Positions 34,630 to 45,026 of a stretch of DNA of 64,000 bases are shown here, piece after piece. The first letter of the stretch is position 1; the number at the start of each line of letters is the position of its first letter. Source of the stretch: Roseibium aestuarii (GTDB lineage: Bacteria > Pseudomonadota > Alphaproteobacteria > Rhizobiales > Stappiaceae); contig NZ_VORA01000001.1 of NCBI RefSeq assembly GCF_008477545.1, forward strand, positions 1,054,001 through 1,118,000, in the 5' to 3' direction. The notes beneath the pieces were generated by a model, which was not told the origin of the DNA, made no database searches, and worked only from the letters and a program-made list of their open reading frames with translations. The position numbers were made by a program, and so were the translations under genes.

Positions 34630-35676
34630 ATGACGAAACAGCCCCGCCTCTACACCGACCATCAGCCCCGCTTTGCCGTGGCGCCCATGATGGACTGGAC
34701 CGATCGCCATTGCCGCGCCTTTCATCGGCGTCTGAGCACCCGTGCGCTGCTCTATACGGAGATGGTGACGACCGGGGCGGTGATCCACGGCGACCGGGAA
34801 AAGCTCCTGGGCTTCGACGACTGCGAGCATCCCATTGCCTGCCAGCTTGGCGGATCGGACCCGGCGGCAATGGCCCAGTCGGCGAAGATCGTCGAGGACT
34901 GGGGCTATGACGAGGTCAACATCAATGTCGGCTGTCCATCCGACCGGGTGCAGTCCGGCTCCTTCGGCGCCTGCCTGATGCAGGAGCCCCAGCTTGTGGC
35001 CGAGTGCGTGGCCGCCATGAAGGCCGCCGTGTCGATCCCCGTGACCGTAAAATGCCGCATCGGCGTCGACGATCAGGATCCCGAACCGGCGCTCGATGCC
35101 ATGGCCGACGCGGTCTTCGCCGCCGGCAGCGATGCCCTGTGGGTCCATGCCCGCAAGGCCTGGCTGAAGGGGCTGAGCCCCAAGGAAAACCGGGACATTC
35201 CGCCGCTCGACTATGACCGTGTCCGCCGCCTCAAGGCGCGGCTTCCGGACCGCTTCATCGGCATCAACGGCGGCATCGCGGATCTGGACGAGGCAGAGTT
35301 CTTCCTGCCCGCCCTCGACGGTGTCATGCTTGGCCGCGCGGCCTATCACACGCCGCAGATCATGGGCGAGGTGGACCGGCGCCTTTATGGCGAGACGGGT
35401 GAGGATGTCTCGCCCTGGCAGGCCGTCGAGGCCTATCTGCCCTATATCGAGGCGCGCCTCGGCGAGGGCGTCAAGCTGCCCCACATGACCCGCCACATGC
35501 TCGGCCTCTTCCACGGCCGCCCCGGTGCGCGCAGCTGGCGGCGCATCCTGACGGTGGAGGCGATCAAGCCGGGCGCGGGTACCGAAGTCGTGGAAAGAGC
35601 CCTTGCCTCCGTCTCGCCGCAGGATCATTCTGAGGAGGATTTGATCTCCTCCGACGCGGGATCCGACGCCGCCTGA
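34630..35676 (+). CDS. dusA: tRNA-dihydrouridine(20/20a) synthase
   Basis: A 348-aa FMN enzyme that reduces uridine 20/20a in the tRNA D-loop with NADPH. The N-terminus RFAVAPMMDWTDRHCRAFHR, the NINVGCPSDRVQSGSFGACLM block with catalytic Cys102, the WVHARKAWLKGLSPKENR segment and the FMN-phosphate GVMLGRAAYHTP are the DusA subfamily signatures. A roughly 20-aa acidic tail is extra. The start is the first ATG after the YkgJ gene and begins the conserved region. Confidence 0.95.
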   Translation: MTKQPRLYTDHQPRFAVAPMMDWTDRHCRAFHRRLSTRALLYTEMVTTGAVIHGDREKLLGFDDCEHPIACQLGGSDPAAMAQSAKIVEDWGYDEVNINVGCPSDRVQSGSFGACLMQEPQLVAECVAAMKAAVSIPVTVKCRIGVDDQDPEPALDAMADAVFAAGSDALWVHARKAWLKGLSPKENRDIPPLDYDRVRRLKARLPDRFIGINGGIADLDEAEFFLPALDGVMLGRAAYHTPQIMGEVDRRLYGETGEDVSPWQAVEAYLPYIEARLGEGVKLPHMTRHMLGLFHGRPGARSWRRILTVEAIKPGAGTEVVERALASVSPQDHSEEDLISSDAGSDAA

Positions 35677-35770
35677 GTCTTGATGCCCAAGCGCTGACGC
35701 CAGAGCCTTGATGCCCAAGCCCTGGGCCCAAGTCCTTGGCCTGAGGCCTGGCGCCCGAGCAAGGGCGGGC
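35677..35770 (+). repeat. Imperfect direct repeat after dusA
   Basis: CTTGATGCCCAAGC occurs at 35679-35692 and again at 35707-35720, and related CCAAG/CCTTGG segments continue to about 35750. No gene is in this 179-base gap before the TauE gene. Confidence 0.6.
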
Positions 35771-35855
35771 GGTGAAGATCCGGCGGCGGTCCCCGCCCAG
35801 GCTCGATCCGCCAAGCCTGCCCCGCACCTTGCCACCTCAGGTCATCTGGACACCC

Positions 35856-36704
35856 ATGGATTTCGGAACCATCACCGGCAGCTTCCAGCTCATGGATGCC
35901 GTCTGGCTCGCCCTTGCGCTCATTGGCGCGGGCGCCATCGCAGGCTTTCTCGCCGGTCTCTTCGGCATTGGCGGCGGGGCCGTCCTGGTGCCGGTGCTCT
36001 ACCAGTTCCTGACCGTGCTTCAGGTGGACGAGAGCGTGCGCATGCACTTGTCTGTGGCCACCTCGCTCGGCATCATCATCCCCACGTCCCTGCGCTCCTT
36101 CATGGCCCACAAGCGGCGCGGCGCGGTGGATCTGGAGCTGCTGAAGAGCTGGATCGTGCCGGTGCCGCTCGGCGTGGTGATCGCCTCGCTTCTGGCCGCC
36201 CACGTGTCGGGGGCCGGGCTCAAGGGCATCTTCGCGGTGCTGGCCGTCATTCTGGGCCTGCGCATGCTCTTCGACAAGCGCGGCGCCAGGATCGCCGACG
36301 ACATTCCGGGCTTCCCCATCCGCCCGCTCTGCGGGGCGCTGATCGGCTTCTTCTCCACCCTCATGGGCATCGGCGGCGGGGTGATGAACAACACCTTCAT
36401 GACCCTTTATGGCCGCCCGATCCATCAGGCGGTCGCCACGTCCTCGGGCACCGGCATCCTGATTTCCATTCCCGGCACCATCGGCCTGATCTGGGCCGGA
36501 TGGGGGGCGGAGCATCTGCCGCCCTTTTCGCTCGGCTATGTCAATCTGCTCGGGGTGGCGCTGATCATTCCGGTGACGGTGCTCATGGCGCCCTTCGGCG
36601 TGAAGGTCGCCCATGCTCTGCCGCGCCGGCGCATGGAGGTGCTCTTCGGCTGCTTCCTGCTGCTGGTGGCCCTGCGCTTCTTCGCCAGCCTCGCCGGCTA
36701 CTGA
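35856..36704 (+). CDS. TauE/SafE-family sulfite/anion exporter
   Basis: A 282-aa membrane protein with about eight helices. Two repeated motifs, GLFGIGGGAVLVPVLYQF (about 40-57) and STLMGIGGGVMNNTFMTLYG (about 168-187), define the TauE/SafE family, which exports sulfite, sulfoacetate or similar sulphur anions or organic acids. ATG 35856 is preferred because earlier in-frame starts add a proline-rich stretch lacking conservation. It stands alone; the convergent aspartic protease stops 10 bases away. Confidence 0.85.
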   Translation: MDFGTITGSFQLMDAVWLALALIGAGAIAGFLAGLFGIGGGAVLVPVLYQFLTVLQVDESVRMHLSVATSLGIIIPTSLRSFMAHKRRGAVDLELLKSWIVPVPLGVVIASLLAAHVSGAGLKGIFAVLAVILGLRMLFDKRGARIADDIPGFPIRPLCGALIGFFSTLMGIGGGVMNNTFMTLYGRPIHQAVATSSGTGILISIPGTIGLIWAGWGAEHLPPFSLGYVNLLGVALIIPVTVLMAPFGVKVAHALPRRRMEVLFGCFLLLVALRFFASLAGY

Positions 36705-36714
36705 GACGCTCCGG

Positions 36715-37434
36715 TCAGCGGCTGAGCGGCGAGGGGATGAGGATCAGCCGGTCCCCCTCGATGCGCCAGCTCTTCAGCCGGTCCAGCGCCCGCATGCCGA
36801 GCAGGCTGGTCTCCAGCGCCCCGTCGCGGGCGACAAAGGCGCGCAGGTCCGAAAGCTGCAGGTCGGCGATGGTCAGCCGGTCGATGCGCACGGGCGCGAC
36901 CATGGCCTGACCGTTGGCCGTGCGCACGGGCACGGTGAACTGCAGGCTTTCGGGGTGAAAGCCCGCCTCGACCGCATCCTGATAGGTGAGCACCACGGTG
37001 CTGGCGCCCGTGTCGAAGAGCATGTCGACCGGATGACCGTTGACGGTGGAGCCGACCTGGAAGTGGCCCGAGCGATCCCGCACGACGAGGATCGATCCGT
37101 CGTCCTGCGTCACCGCCAGCCCGGGCGACAGGGCGCCCAGCACCCGGTATCCCCCGTTCACGATGTCATGGCGGAACGTGTAGCCGACAACGAGAAGAAT
37201 GCAGAGCCCGCCCCAGAAGAGCGTACCGCGCAGGATCTCGCTGGCCTTCGGGCGGCCGAAGATCAGGCTTGCCATGAAGACGAAGGCGAGCGCGGACAGC
37301 GCCACAAGCCGCGGTCCCGTCTGGTCGAAGTCCGGCGGTGTCGTCTCCGGCCCCGGCCAGACCAGATATCCGAGCCCGGCGCCTAGCATGGCAAGCACGA
37401 CAAGGGCGAGAGCGAAGCCGCGCAGCTGGCCCAT
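36715..37434 (-). CDS. TIGR02281-type clan AA aspartic protease
   Basis: A 239-aa protein with two to three N-terminal hydrophobic segments (GFALALVVLAMLGAGLGYLV, LVALSALAFVFMASLIFG, and TLFWGGLCILLVVGYTF) and a C-terminal retropepsin-like domain with catalytic DTG in MLFDTGASTVVL. The family is typical of alphaproteobacteria; one such domain is expected to dimerise to form the active site, facing the periplasm. Its biological substrate is unknown. Its ATG shares one base with the stop of the upstream DUF1289 gene. Confidence 0.85.
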   Translation of the reverse strand: MGQLRGFALALVVLAMLGAGLGYLVWPGPETTPPDFDQTGPRLVALSALAFVFMASLIFGRPKASEILRGTLFWGGLCILLVVGYTFRHDIVNGGYRVLGALSPGLAVTQDDGSILVVRDRSGHFQVGSTVNGHPVDMLFDTGASTVVLTYQDAVEAGFHPESLQFTVPVRTANGQAMVAPVRIDRLTIADLQLSDLRAFVARDGALETSLLGMRALDRLKSWRIEGDRLILIPSPLSR

Positions 37435-37607
37435 CAGCGGAGGTCTCCCGCGGTGGCGCGCCGTGCGGGCAGCTCGGCCATGATGCGGGCGCGGACCTCC
37501 GGCGTATAGGAGCTCCAGCCGGCAATTTCGTCCAGGCTGCGCAGGCAGCCGAGGCAGAGGCGGGTGACCGGATGGATCTGGCAGATCTTGGTGCAGGGCG
37601 TTTCCAT
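37434..37607 (-). CDS. DUF1289 small cysteine protein
   Basis: A 57-aa protein with the family pattern CTKICQIHPVTRLCLGC followed by an LDEI segment and a Trp. Four cysteines could bind zinc or an iron-sulphur cluster. Function is unknown. ATG 37607 begins the family; the longer frame extends into a non-conserved region. It is coupled to the aspartic protease gene by a one-base overlap, an arrangement that suggests cotranslation. Confidence 0.85.
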   Translation of the reverse strand: METPCTKICQIHPVTRLCLGCLRSLDEIAGWSSYTPEVRARIMAELPARRATAGDLR

Positions 37608-37737
37608 GTCTTCCGATATAGGGGAGCGGCCCGTGCATCGCCAGACCATCAGGCCCGTTGTCGGCCGGTCCAATGGTCGCAAGCCGCCCTCCCGATCACC
37701 TGAGAGAAGGCTAGCGCGGTCTCGCAAGTCTGGCTGC

Positions 37738-38895
37738 TCAGCGCCGCCCCAGCGTTGCCAGCCCGCCGCCGATGATGTTGGCGGGAAGGGTGATCGCGAT
37801 CCGGCTGGTCGCCCCGACAAAGCCGGTCAGGTCGCGCCCGGCCCGCGACAGGCCCGTCGGTTCGTTGGGGTCGAAGACCCGGAAGTCCTTCTGGCCCAGA
37901 ACCGCCTGCAACTGGGGGCCGAAGCTGGCGATCTCGGCGAATTTCACGTGGTTGGTCCCGTCCTCGCCCTCGATCTCGGACAGATCGACGACGATGGCCC
38001 CCAGATTGGCGAGCTCCTCCGCATCCTCATAGGCGCCGACCCGCTGCTTGCCGCCGGCCAGCAGGCTGGAGAGCTGCAGCGCCCGGTCATCGCGCGACAC
38101 CAGCAGGACGAGGGGCTTTTCCGGATCTCCGATCTGGCGCAGCTGCGCCTTGAACAGGTCGACGTCGATGTCCGGCGCGGCCAGCACCACCTGCTCGATC
38201 TTCTTGCTCACCAGATGTCGTTCTGCCGGGGTCATCAGCAGCAGGGTTTCCACCAGCAGCTGGTTGCCCATGGAATGGGCGAGAATGAAGATGTGATCGG
38301 TCTTCGACTTCGCGAGATCGAGCAGGGTCTGGCGCAGGGCCTGACGCGCGATCATCGCGCTGTTGAGATCGAAGAGATAATCGGTCAGGGCCCCGCGCGA
38401 GGCCCAGCTGAAGAACACGGGCACGCCCTTGAACCCGCTGTCATGCACCACCTGGGTGAAGCGATAGACCCCTTCGGCAAACAGCGTGTTGTAGCCGTGG
38501 ACAAAGAGGAAGACCGCCCGGTCCTCCTTCGGCAGATCCGTCAGGCGGGCGTTCAGCTCGCGGGTCATGGCGGCGCCATCGTCCAGATACCCGGCCTTCA
38601 CCGCCGTGAAGGAGGTCTCCGGATCGCCGGGGAAACTGTCAGGCCATTCGATCCTGCCCGAGGTGTGGTCCTTGGGAACGCTGAGGGAGATGGCGGCGTA
38701 ATGGGCCTCGCTGTCCCGCTCCGCACCGAAATAGGTGTCGGGTTCCTCCGACTTGGCCCGGGTCGACACCACCAGAAGGTCGTGGCGGGTGGCGTCCGTG
38801 GCCGGCGTGTCGATCACGGCGAGCGCTCCGGTTTCCGGCCGCGTGGCACAGGCGGCAAGGGTGGCGAGCAGCAGAACCGCGAGCAGCCGCCCCAT
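37738..38895 (-). CDS. Alpha/beta-hydrolase lipoprotein (DUF900)
   Basis: A 385-aa protein with a lipoprotein signal (MGRLLAVLLLATLAAC, lipobox LAAC at the cleavage site), so it is predicted to be anchored in the outer or inner membrane facing the periplasm. The DUF900 hydrolase core shows FLFVHGYNTLF (oxyanion strand), the nucleophile Ser in LAHSMGNQ and LAAPDIDVDLF. A catalytic His near NHVKFAEI or further on is plausible. The start at 38895 is selected by the lipoprotein signal. Substrate unknown; ester or peptide hydrolysis is only a guess. Confidence 0.85.
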   Translation of the reverse strand: MGRLLAVLLLATLAACATRPETGALAVIDTPATDATRHDLLVVSTRAKSEEPDTYFGAERDSEAHYAAISLSVPKDHTSGRIEWPDSFPGDPETSFTAVKAGYLDDGAAMTRELNARLTDLPKEDRAVFLFVHGYNTLFAEGVYRFTQVVHDSGFKGVPVFFSWASRGALTDYLFDLNSAMIARQALRQTLLDLAKSKTDHIFILAHSMGNQLLVETLLLMTPAERHLVSKKIEQVVLAAPDIDVDLFKAQLRQIGDPEKPLVLLVSRDDRALQLSSLLAGGKQRVGAYEDAEELANLGAIVVDLSEIEGEDGTNHVKFAEIASFGPQLQAVLGQKDFRVFDPNEPTGLSRAGRDLTGFVGATSRIAITLPANIIGGGLATLGRR

Positions 38896-39099
38896 TGACC
38901 GCTCAAGGTGATGCGGCAGGTTGAGGAAAACTGCAGGAAATTGGGGGTTACGCAACAACGGGTCGGGCTCGCGGACGTTGAGAGGAAGCGTCAAGGATAG
39001 CGGGTCGGCAGCGACACGAACAGGGGCAGGCAAGGGTGGCTCTGTGGGCAGGCGGATCGGCGAAGGTGATGGTCGTGGACCAGCCGTCGGTCCAACGCC

Positions 39100-39933
39100 T
39101 TACGGCGCCAGAAGTTGCAGGCCGATCAGGAACCCCATCTGGGACACCTGTTGCACCGCGCCCAGAACGTCGCCGGTGAAACCGCCGATCTTGGCCAGCG
39201 CCAGCCGACTGGTCAGATGGGCAAGGGCCATGGCGCAGGCCGCTCCGAGGATCACGGTGGAAAAAGGCGCGACGCCGAGGGCCGCCATCAGGCCCAGCAG
39301 CGCCCATGCCCCGCCGAGCAGCACCTGGCCCGCGTCCGGCCGCCCGAACCGTGTGCCAAGCCCTTCCGGCCGGGCGCTGGGCAGCCTTTGCCACTGGGTC
39401 AGCATCGCCCATCGGCTCAAGGCCTCGCCCGCCAGCAGCACCGCCGCAGCCCCGGCGCCGAAGCGCGTGAGGAGACCGGCGATCAGCGCGGTCTTCAGCA
39501 CGAAGGCGGCGGCGAGTGTCAGCGCGCCGAAGGCACCGACCCGGCTGTCCTTCATGATCTCCAGCCGCCGCTCCACCGTGGCACCGCCGAAGAACCCGTC
39601 GGCCACGTCGCCGAGCCCATCCTCGTGCAGGGCTCCGGTGATCGCCGCCAGGAGGCCTGCGACGAGAGCGGCACTTGCAAGCGGGGGCAGGGCGGTGAAG
39701 GAGAGGAGCAGCAAGAGCAGCGCCGCGGGGGCGCCAACCACCATTCCGGCGAGGGGGGCTGCGTGACTGGAGCGGGAAAACTCCGGTGCCCGGTCCGGAT
39801 CATCCATCCGGTTGAGCCGGGGCAGCGGCAGTCGGGAAAAGAAGCGGACGCACAGGGCCGCATCGGCGACAACCCGGGCGGCCGACAGGCTTGCATCCTC
39901 TGCGGGACGGCCGGGCATCTCGTCTTCTACCAT
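39100..39933 (-). CDS. cobS: Adenosylcobinamide-GDP ribazoletransferase (cobalamin synthase)
   Basis: A 277-aa integral membrane enzyme joining adenosylcobinamide-GDP to alpha-ribazole(-phosphate), the last condensation step of B12 synthesis. Conserved landmarks: FFSRLPLPR near the N-terminus, the acidic ALHEDGLGDVADGFFGG (metal binding), RRLEIMKDSRVGAFG, and GEALSRWAM. In alphaproteobacteria it is also named cobV. ATG 39933 is the start that retains the full N-terminal domain. It is divergent from cobT over 185 bases; no cobalamin riboswitch was recognised in that gap. Confidence 0.92.
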   Translation of the reverse strand: MVEDEMPGRPAEDASLSAARVVADAALCVRFFSRLPLPRLNRMDDPDRAPEFSRSSHAAPLAGMVVGAPAALLLLLLSFTALPPLASAALVAGLLAAITGALHEDGLGDVADGFFGGATVERRLEIMKDSRVGAFGALTLAAAFVLKTALIAGLLTRFGAGAAAVLLAGEALSRWAMLTQWQRLPSARPEGLGTRFGRPDAGQVLLGGAWALLGLMAALGVAPFSTVILGAACAMALAHLTSRLALAKIGGFTGDVLGAVQQVSQMGFLIGLQLLAP

Positions 39934-40118
39934 CGTCTTGCTGCCGGTCCCCGACCTTGTGTTTTCTGACGTGCCCGTTATAGATCGGCGCCAATGACAA
40001 ACCAAGAGCGGCCACGTGCGCTCCAGGACCCGATGATCTCCCGCGGGCCCTCGCCATCGTGGCCCTAGGCGGCACTGACCGGCCGGTCCGGTCTGCCCCA
40101 TCAGGAGTTTCAGGTTCC

Positions 40119-41144
40119 ATGTCCTTTTCCCAGTCCGCCCTGCCGTTCGACGATATCCGCAACCTGGTGAAGTCCATGCCCGGCCCGGACACGGACGCCC
40201 TTCAGGCCGTGCGCCTGCGCGACGCCCAGCTCACCAAGCCCGCCGGGTCTCTGGGCAAGCTGGAGCAGCTGGCCGAGTGGCTGGCCGCATGGTCCGGCAA
40301 GTCCAGCCCGAAGGTGACCCGTCCGCTGGTGGCGATCTTTGCCACGGCCCACGGCGTCGCCGACAAGGGCGTCTCTGCCTTCCCCAGCGCGGTGAACCAG
40401 CAGATGGTGGAAAACTTCGCCGCAGGCGGGGCCGCTATCAACCAGATCTGCCGCGCCAATGATCTCGGCCTCAAGGTCTTCGACTTGGCCGTCGACATTC
40501 CCACCCCCTCGATCACCGAGGAAGACGCGCTGGACGAGGCCAACTGCGCCGCCACCATGGCCTATGGCATGGAAGCGCTGGCCGGCGGCATCGACCTGGT
40601 CTGCCTGGGCGAGATGGGCATCGGCAACACCACCATCGCGGCGGCCGTTCTCAACGGTCTCTTCGGCGGCGAGGCAGCTGACTGGGTCGGTCGCGGCACC
40701 GGTGTCGATGACGCGGGTCTGGCCCGCAAGCGCGAGGCGGTGACCCAGGCGATTGCCCGCCTGAACGGCGAGAAGGATCCGCTGGAGGTTCTGCGCCGTG
40801 TGGGCGGCCGTGAAATTGCCGCCATGGCCGGTCTGATCATCGCCGCCCGCCTGCAGCGCGTGCCGGTTCTCGTCGACGGTTTCGTCACCACGGCGGCGGC
40901 GGCTGTCGTCTATGCCATGGATCCGGCCGGTCTCGACCACTGCCAGTTCGCCCATGTCTCTGCCGAAGCGGGCCATCGCCGCGCTCTGGAAACAATGGGC
41001 AAGGAAGCGCTTCTCGATCTGGGCATGCGTCTGGGAGAAGGCACTGGTGCCGCCCTTGCCGCCGGTCTGGTCAAGGCCGCCGCCGAAACCCACAACGGCA
41101 TGGCCACCTTCGCCCAGGCCGGCGTCAGCGCCAGCGAAGCGTGA
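40119..41144 (+). CDS. cobT: Nicotinate-nucleotide-dimethylbenzimidazole phosphoribosyltransferase
   Basis: A 341-aa cytosolic enzyme transferring phosphoribose from nicotinate mononucleotide to dimethylbenzimidazole to give alpha-ribazole phosphate, the substrate of CobS. Landmarks: TKPAGSLGKLEQLAEW, IFATAHGVADKGVSAFP, GEMGIGNTTIAAA and the catalytic-region LDLGMRLGEGTGAALA. In alphaproteobacteria it is also called cobU. ATG 40119 begins the conserved sequence; the upstream in-frame start adds nothing conserved. The 3' end is copied in the following DNA (see repeats). Confidence 0.93.
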   Translation: MSFSQSALPFDDIRNLVKSMPGPDTDALQAVRLRDAQLTKPAGSLGKLEQLAEWLAAWSGKSSPKVTRPLVAIFATAHGVADKGVSAFPSAVNQQMVENFAAGGAAINQICRANDLGLKVFDLAVDIPTPSITEEDALDEANCAATMAYGMEALAGGIDLVCLGEMGIGNTTIAAAVLNGLFGGEAADWVGRGTGVDDAGLARKREAVTQAIARLNGEKDPLEVLRRVGGREIAAMAGLIIAARLQRVPVLVDGFVTTAAAAVVYAMDPAGLDHCQFAHVSAEAGHRRALETMGKEALLDLGMRLGEGTGAALAAGLVKAAAETHNGMATFAQAGVSASEA

Positions 41145-41260
41145 CAAAGCCCGGCGTGAGCGCCGACGAAGCGTGAGCCGCACCTTGCGGGAATGCCGGG
41201 GAAGCGCGATAGGCTTGGCGTGAGCGGAATATGCCCGGCGTCAGCGCTGGCGTGGCGTAA
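41121..41260 (+). repeat. 24-bp copies of the cobT 3' end
   Basis: The last 24 bases of cobT, with stop (41121-41144, GGCGTCAGCGCCAGCGAAGC then GTGA), recur with three mismatches at 41153-41176 and more diverged at 41237-41260, where GTGA is GTAA. It looks like local duplication after the gene end. Confidence 0.65.
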
Positions 41261-41302
41261 GAAGGGCTGGCGGGGGCAGAGGGGTCTTGCCTCTCAGCTC
41301 TC

Positions 41303-41475
41303 CGTCGTCATCCTCGGGCCTGTCCCGAGGATCCAGTATCCCCGGCGCCACTTTGTGCCCACGGAAGCAGAGCAGCGCGCGTAAAGGATCCCTGCCTGCG
41401 CAGGCATGACGAGGGTAAGGCGTGTCGCAAATTCCCGTGCCGAAGGCTGGATCCTCGGCACGGGGCCGAGGATGA
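41303..41475. repeat. REP-like palindrome block 1
   Basis: Three palindromic units between cobT and the kinase gene. First is GTCATCCTCGG...CCGAGGATCCAG (41307-41336), then a unit with GGATCCCTGCC/GGCATGAC arms (41387-41410), and then the reverse of the first, CTGGATCCTCGG...CCGAGGATGAC (41447-41476). Units of the same sequence recur at 44.8 kb and 56.8 kb. The rest of 41145-41610 contains no gene I can support. Confidence 0.8.
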
Positions 41476-41610
41476 CGCAGGGAGAAGCATCTCCAGGAGT
41501 CGAGACCGAAGAGGTTTGCCTGCCTGTCCCGCACATCCTCACGTTCGTCATTGCCGGACTTGGAGAGGCTGGATCGGAGGCGGGATGCAGGAGCGGCGCT
41601 GCGGGCCGCC

Positions 41611-43176
<1,566 letters not shown>

Positions 43177-43330
43177 GCGCCTGTCGGAACCCTTTGGAGA
43201 ATGTCACTTGCCGTTTGTGTCTTCCTCCTTTCTCTCTCACAATTCCTTAAGAACAGGCTCAGGTTCATGGTGAACGATCTGTAAAGGGATCAAGCACTTG
43301 GGCCGCAGTCTCGAATCAGGATCGGAACTC

Positions 43331-43975
43331 GTGACCACTCAGGATGAAGCGCTTTCCCTCCCGCTCGACCCGTTGCTCGAGCGCATTCGCGCCTGCCGGA
43401 TCTGCGCCGAGGTGCCCCGGGGCAAGCCCTTGCCCCACGCGCCGCGGCCGGTGCTGCAGGTCTCGCCCAAGGCCCGCATCTGCCTGTGCGGCCAGGCGCC
43501 GGGCACTCGGGTGCACGGCAGCGGGCGCCCCTTCACCGACCCGTCCGGCGATCGCCTGCGCCAGTGGCTGGGGATCGGAGAGGAGATCTTCTACGATGCC
43601 GACCGGCTGGCCATCGTGCCCATGGGCTTCTGCTTTCCCGGCCTTGATGCCAAGGGCGGGGATCTGCCGCCGCGCCCCGAATGCCGCCGCACCTGGCACG
43701 ACATGCTCTTTGCCCGTCTGCCGGCGCTGGAGCTGATCGTCATCATCGGCCAGTATGCCCAGGCCTATCATCTGGGGCCGCGCCGCAAGGCCTCGCTCAC
43801 GGAAACCGTGGTGCACTGGCGGGATTACTGGGAGGATGAGACACTGCATCCGCGCGTGCTGCCCCTGCCGCACCCCTCCTGGCGCAACAACGCCTGGCTG
43901 AAGCGCAATCCCTGGTTCGAGGAGGAGCTGCTGCCGGTGCTGCAGGCGGAAGTCGCCCGTCTCGCGGGATCGTGA
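43331..43975 (+). CDS. Uracil-DNA-glycosylase-family protein
   Basis: A 214-aa protein of the UDG superfamily (family 4/5-like). Motif 1 is GQAPGTRVHGSGRPFTDPSG and motif 2 is PLPHPSWRNNAWL, where family 4 has HPS. IIGQYAQAYHL forms the central strand. Only one CxxC (CRIC, near residue 22) is present; the four-cysteine Fe-S cluster pattern of family 4 is not complete. It probably excises damaged or deaminated bases, but could be a diverged member. GTG 43331 is selected because AGGATCGGAA precedes it; a TTG 33 bases upstream is in frame. Confidence 0.75.
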   Translation: MTTQDEALSLPLDPLLERIRACRICAEVPRGKPLPHAPRPVLQVSPKARICLCGQAPGTRVHGSGRPFTDPSGDRLRQWLGIGEEIFYDADRLAIVPMGFCFPGLDAKGGDLPPRPECRRTWHDMLFARLPALELIVIIGQYAQAYHLGPRRKASLTETVVHWRDYWEDETLHPRVLPLPHPSWRNNAWLKRNPWFEEELLPVLQAEVARLAGS

Positions 43976-44155
43976 TGGCAGCGCGCCTCGACGGGCGGTT
44001 TGGAAAATAGTTTCGCTCTTCGGGTGAACTTGACTTGTCTGTCCTTTGAGCGCATGGAAACTGGAGGCCTCGCGCAATGATTTTCTATTGCGGCGGGGTG
44101 AGGCGCGGTGCCTCGCGTTTCTTGTCCTCCTGTCTCCTGTCCTGCTGGGGTCCCC

Positions 44156-44641
44156 ATGATCGACCGTATTGACCGCCGCATCCTGTCCATCCTCCAGGAG
44201 GACTGCACCATTCCCGTTGCCGAGATCGGCCGTCGCGTCGGCCTGTCGACGACCCCCTGCTGGCGCCGCATCCAGAAGATGGAAGAGGATGGGGTGATCA
44301 CCGGGCGGGTCGCCCTGCTTGATCCGGACAAGGTGAACGTGAAGGTCACCGCCTTCGTGGCGATCACCACCTCGCAGCACACGGAAGACTGGCTGAAGAA
44401 ATTCGCCGACGTGATCCGCGAGTTCCCCGAGGTGGTGGAGTTCTACCGCATGGCCGGCCAGGTGGATTATCTGTTGCGGGTCTGCGTGCCCGACATCGGC
44501 GCCTATGATGCCTTCTACAAGCGCCTGATCGCGAAGATCGAGATCTCCGACGTCTCGACCACCTTCGCCATGGAGCAGATCAAATACACCACCCAGCTCC
44601 CGCTGGGCTACGTTCCGGCGGAAAAGCCCAAGGGTGAGTAA
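44156..44641 (+). CDS. Lrp/AsnC-family regulator
   Basis: A 161-aa regulator with the N-terminal HTH MIDRIDRRILSILQEDCTIP and the recognition helix STTPCWRRIQKMEEDGVI, where TTPCWRRI is typical of the Lrp branch, then an RAM ligand domain. Target and effector are unknown. ATG 44156 is the family-typical start, 16 codons inside the longest frame. The neighbours are a glycosylase gene and a repeat block, giving no hint of its regulon. Confidence 0.88.
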   Translation: MIDRIDRRILSILQEDCTIPVAEIGRRVGLSTTPCWRRIQKMEEDGVITGRVALLDPDKVNVKVTAFVAITTSQHTEDWLKKFADVIREFPEVVEFYRMAGQVDYLLRVCVPDIGAYDAFYKRLIAKIEISDVSTTFAMEQIKYTTQLPLGYVPAEKPKGE

Positions 44642-44677
44642 GGCGGGAGGCCGGGCCACCCGCCAACGCTTGCGCCG

Positions 44678-44955
44678 TCATGCCATGCCGTGACCTCGCC
44701 TCCATGGCAAGACCTCGCACTGCCGAGAGGACACGGCATGGATTGCAGCATCAAGTGCTGCAATGACGATGGAGAGGCAGGAGAGCTTCGATTGTCATCC
44801 TCGGCCCTGTGCCGAGGATCCAGCCTTCGGCGCAAAACCATTCCTCTCGTTCTCGTCATCCCTGCGAGGCAGGGATCCAGGATCCGCCAGACCTGCTTGC
44901 GTGGTCACAAGGCGCGCCTGAGGGTCCTGGATCCTCGGGACAGGCCCGAGGAGGG
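44678..44955. repeat. REP-like palindrome block 2
   Basis: The 385-base gap to the next gene is a mosaic of inverted repeats and no gene is seen. CATGCCGTG (44684-44692) pairs with CACGGCATG (44732-44740). ATTGCAGCA and its complement form a perfect 9-bp hairpin (44742-44764). Then come the shared units GTCATCCTCGG...CCGAGGATCCAG (44793-44822), GTCATCCCTGCG...CAGGGATCCAG (44854-44880) and the reverse first unit (44927-44953), in the same order as block 1. Confidence 0.8.
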
Positions 44956-45026
44956 CGATGGAGAGCGTGGCGCGGGCAGAGAGGCTCGGACCCGTAACAC
45001 CGGCCTCGCCGCGCCGAAACCGGTCC

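Noticed and set aside
39934..40118. Cobalamin riboswitch between cobS and cobT
   Set aside because: The 185-base gap shows no B12-box-like sequence and is short for two divergent promoters plus a riboswitch.
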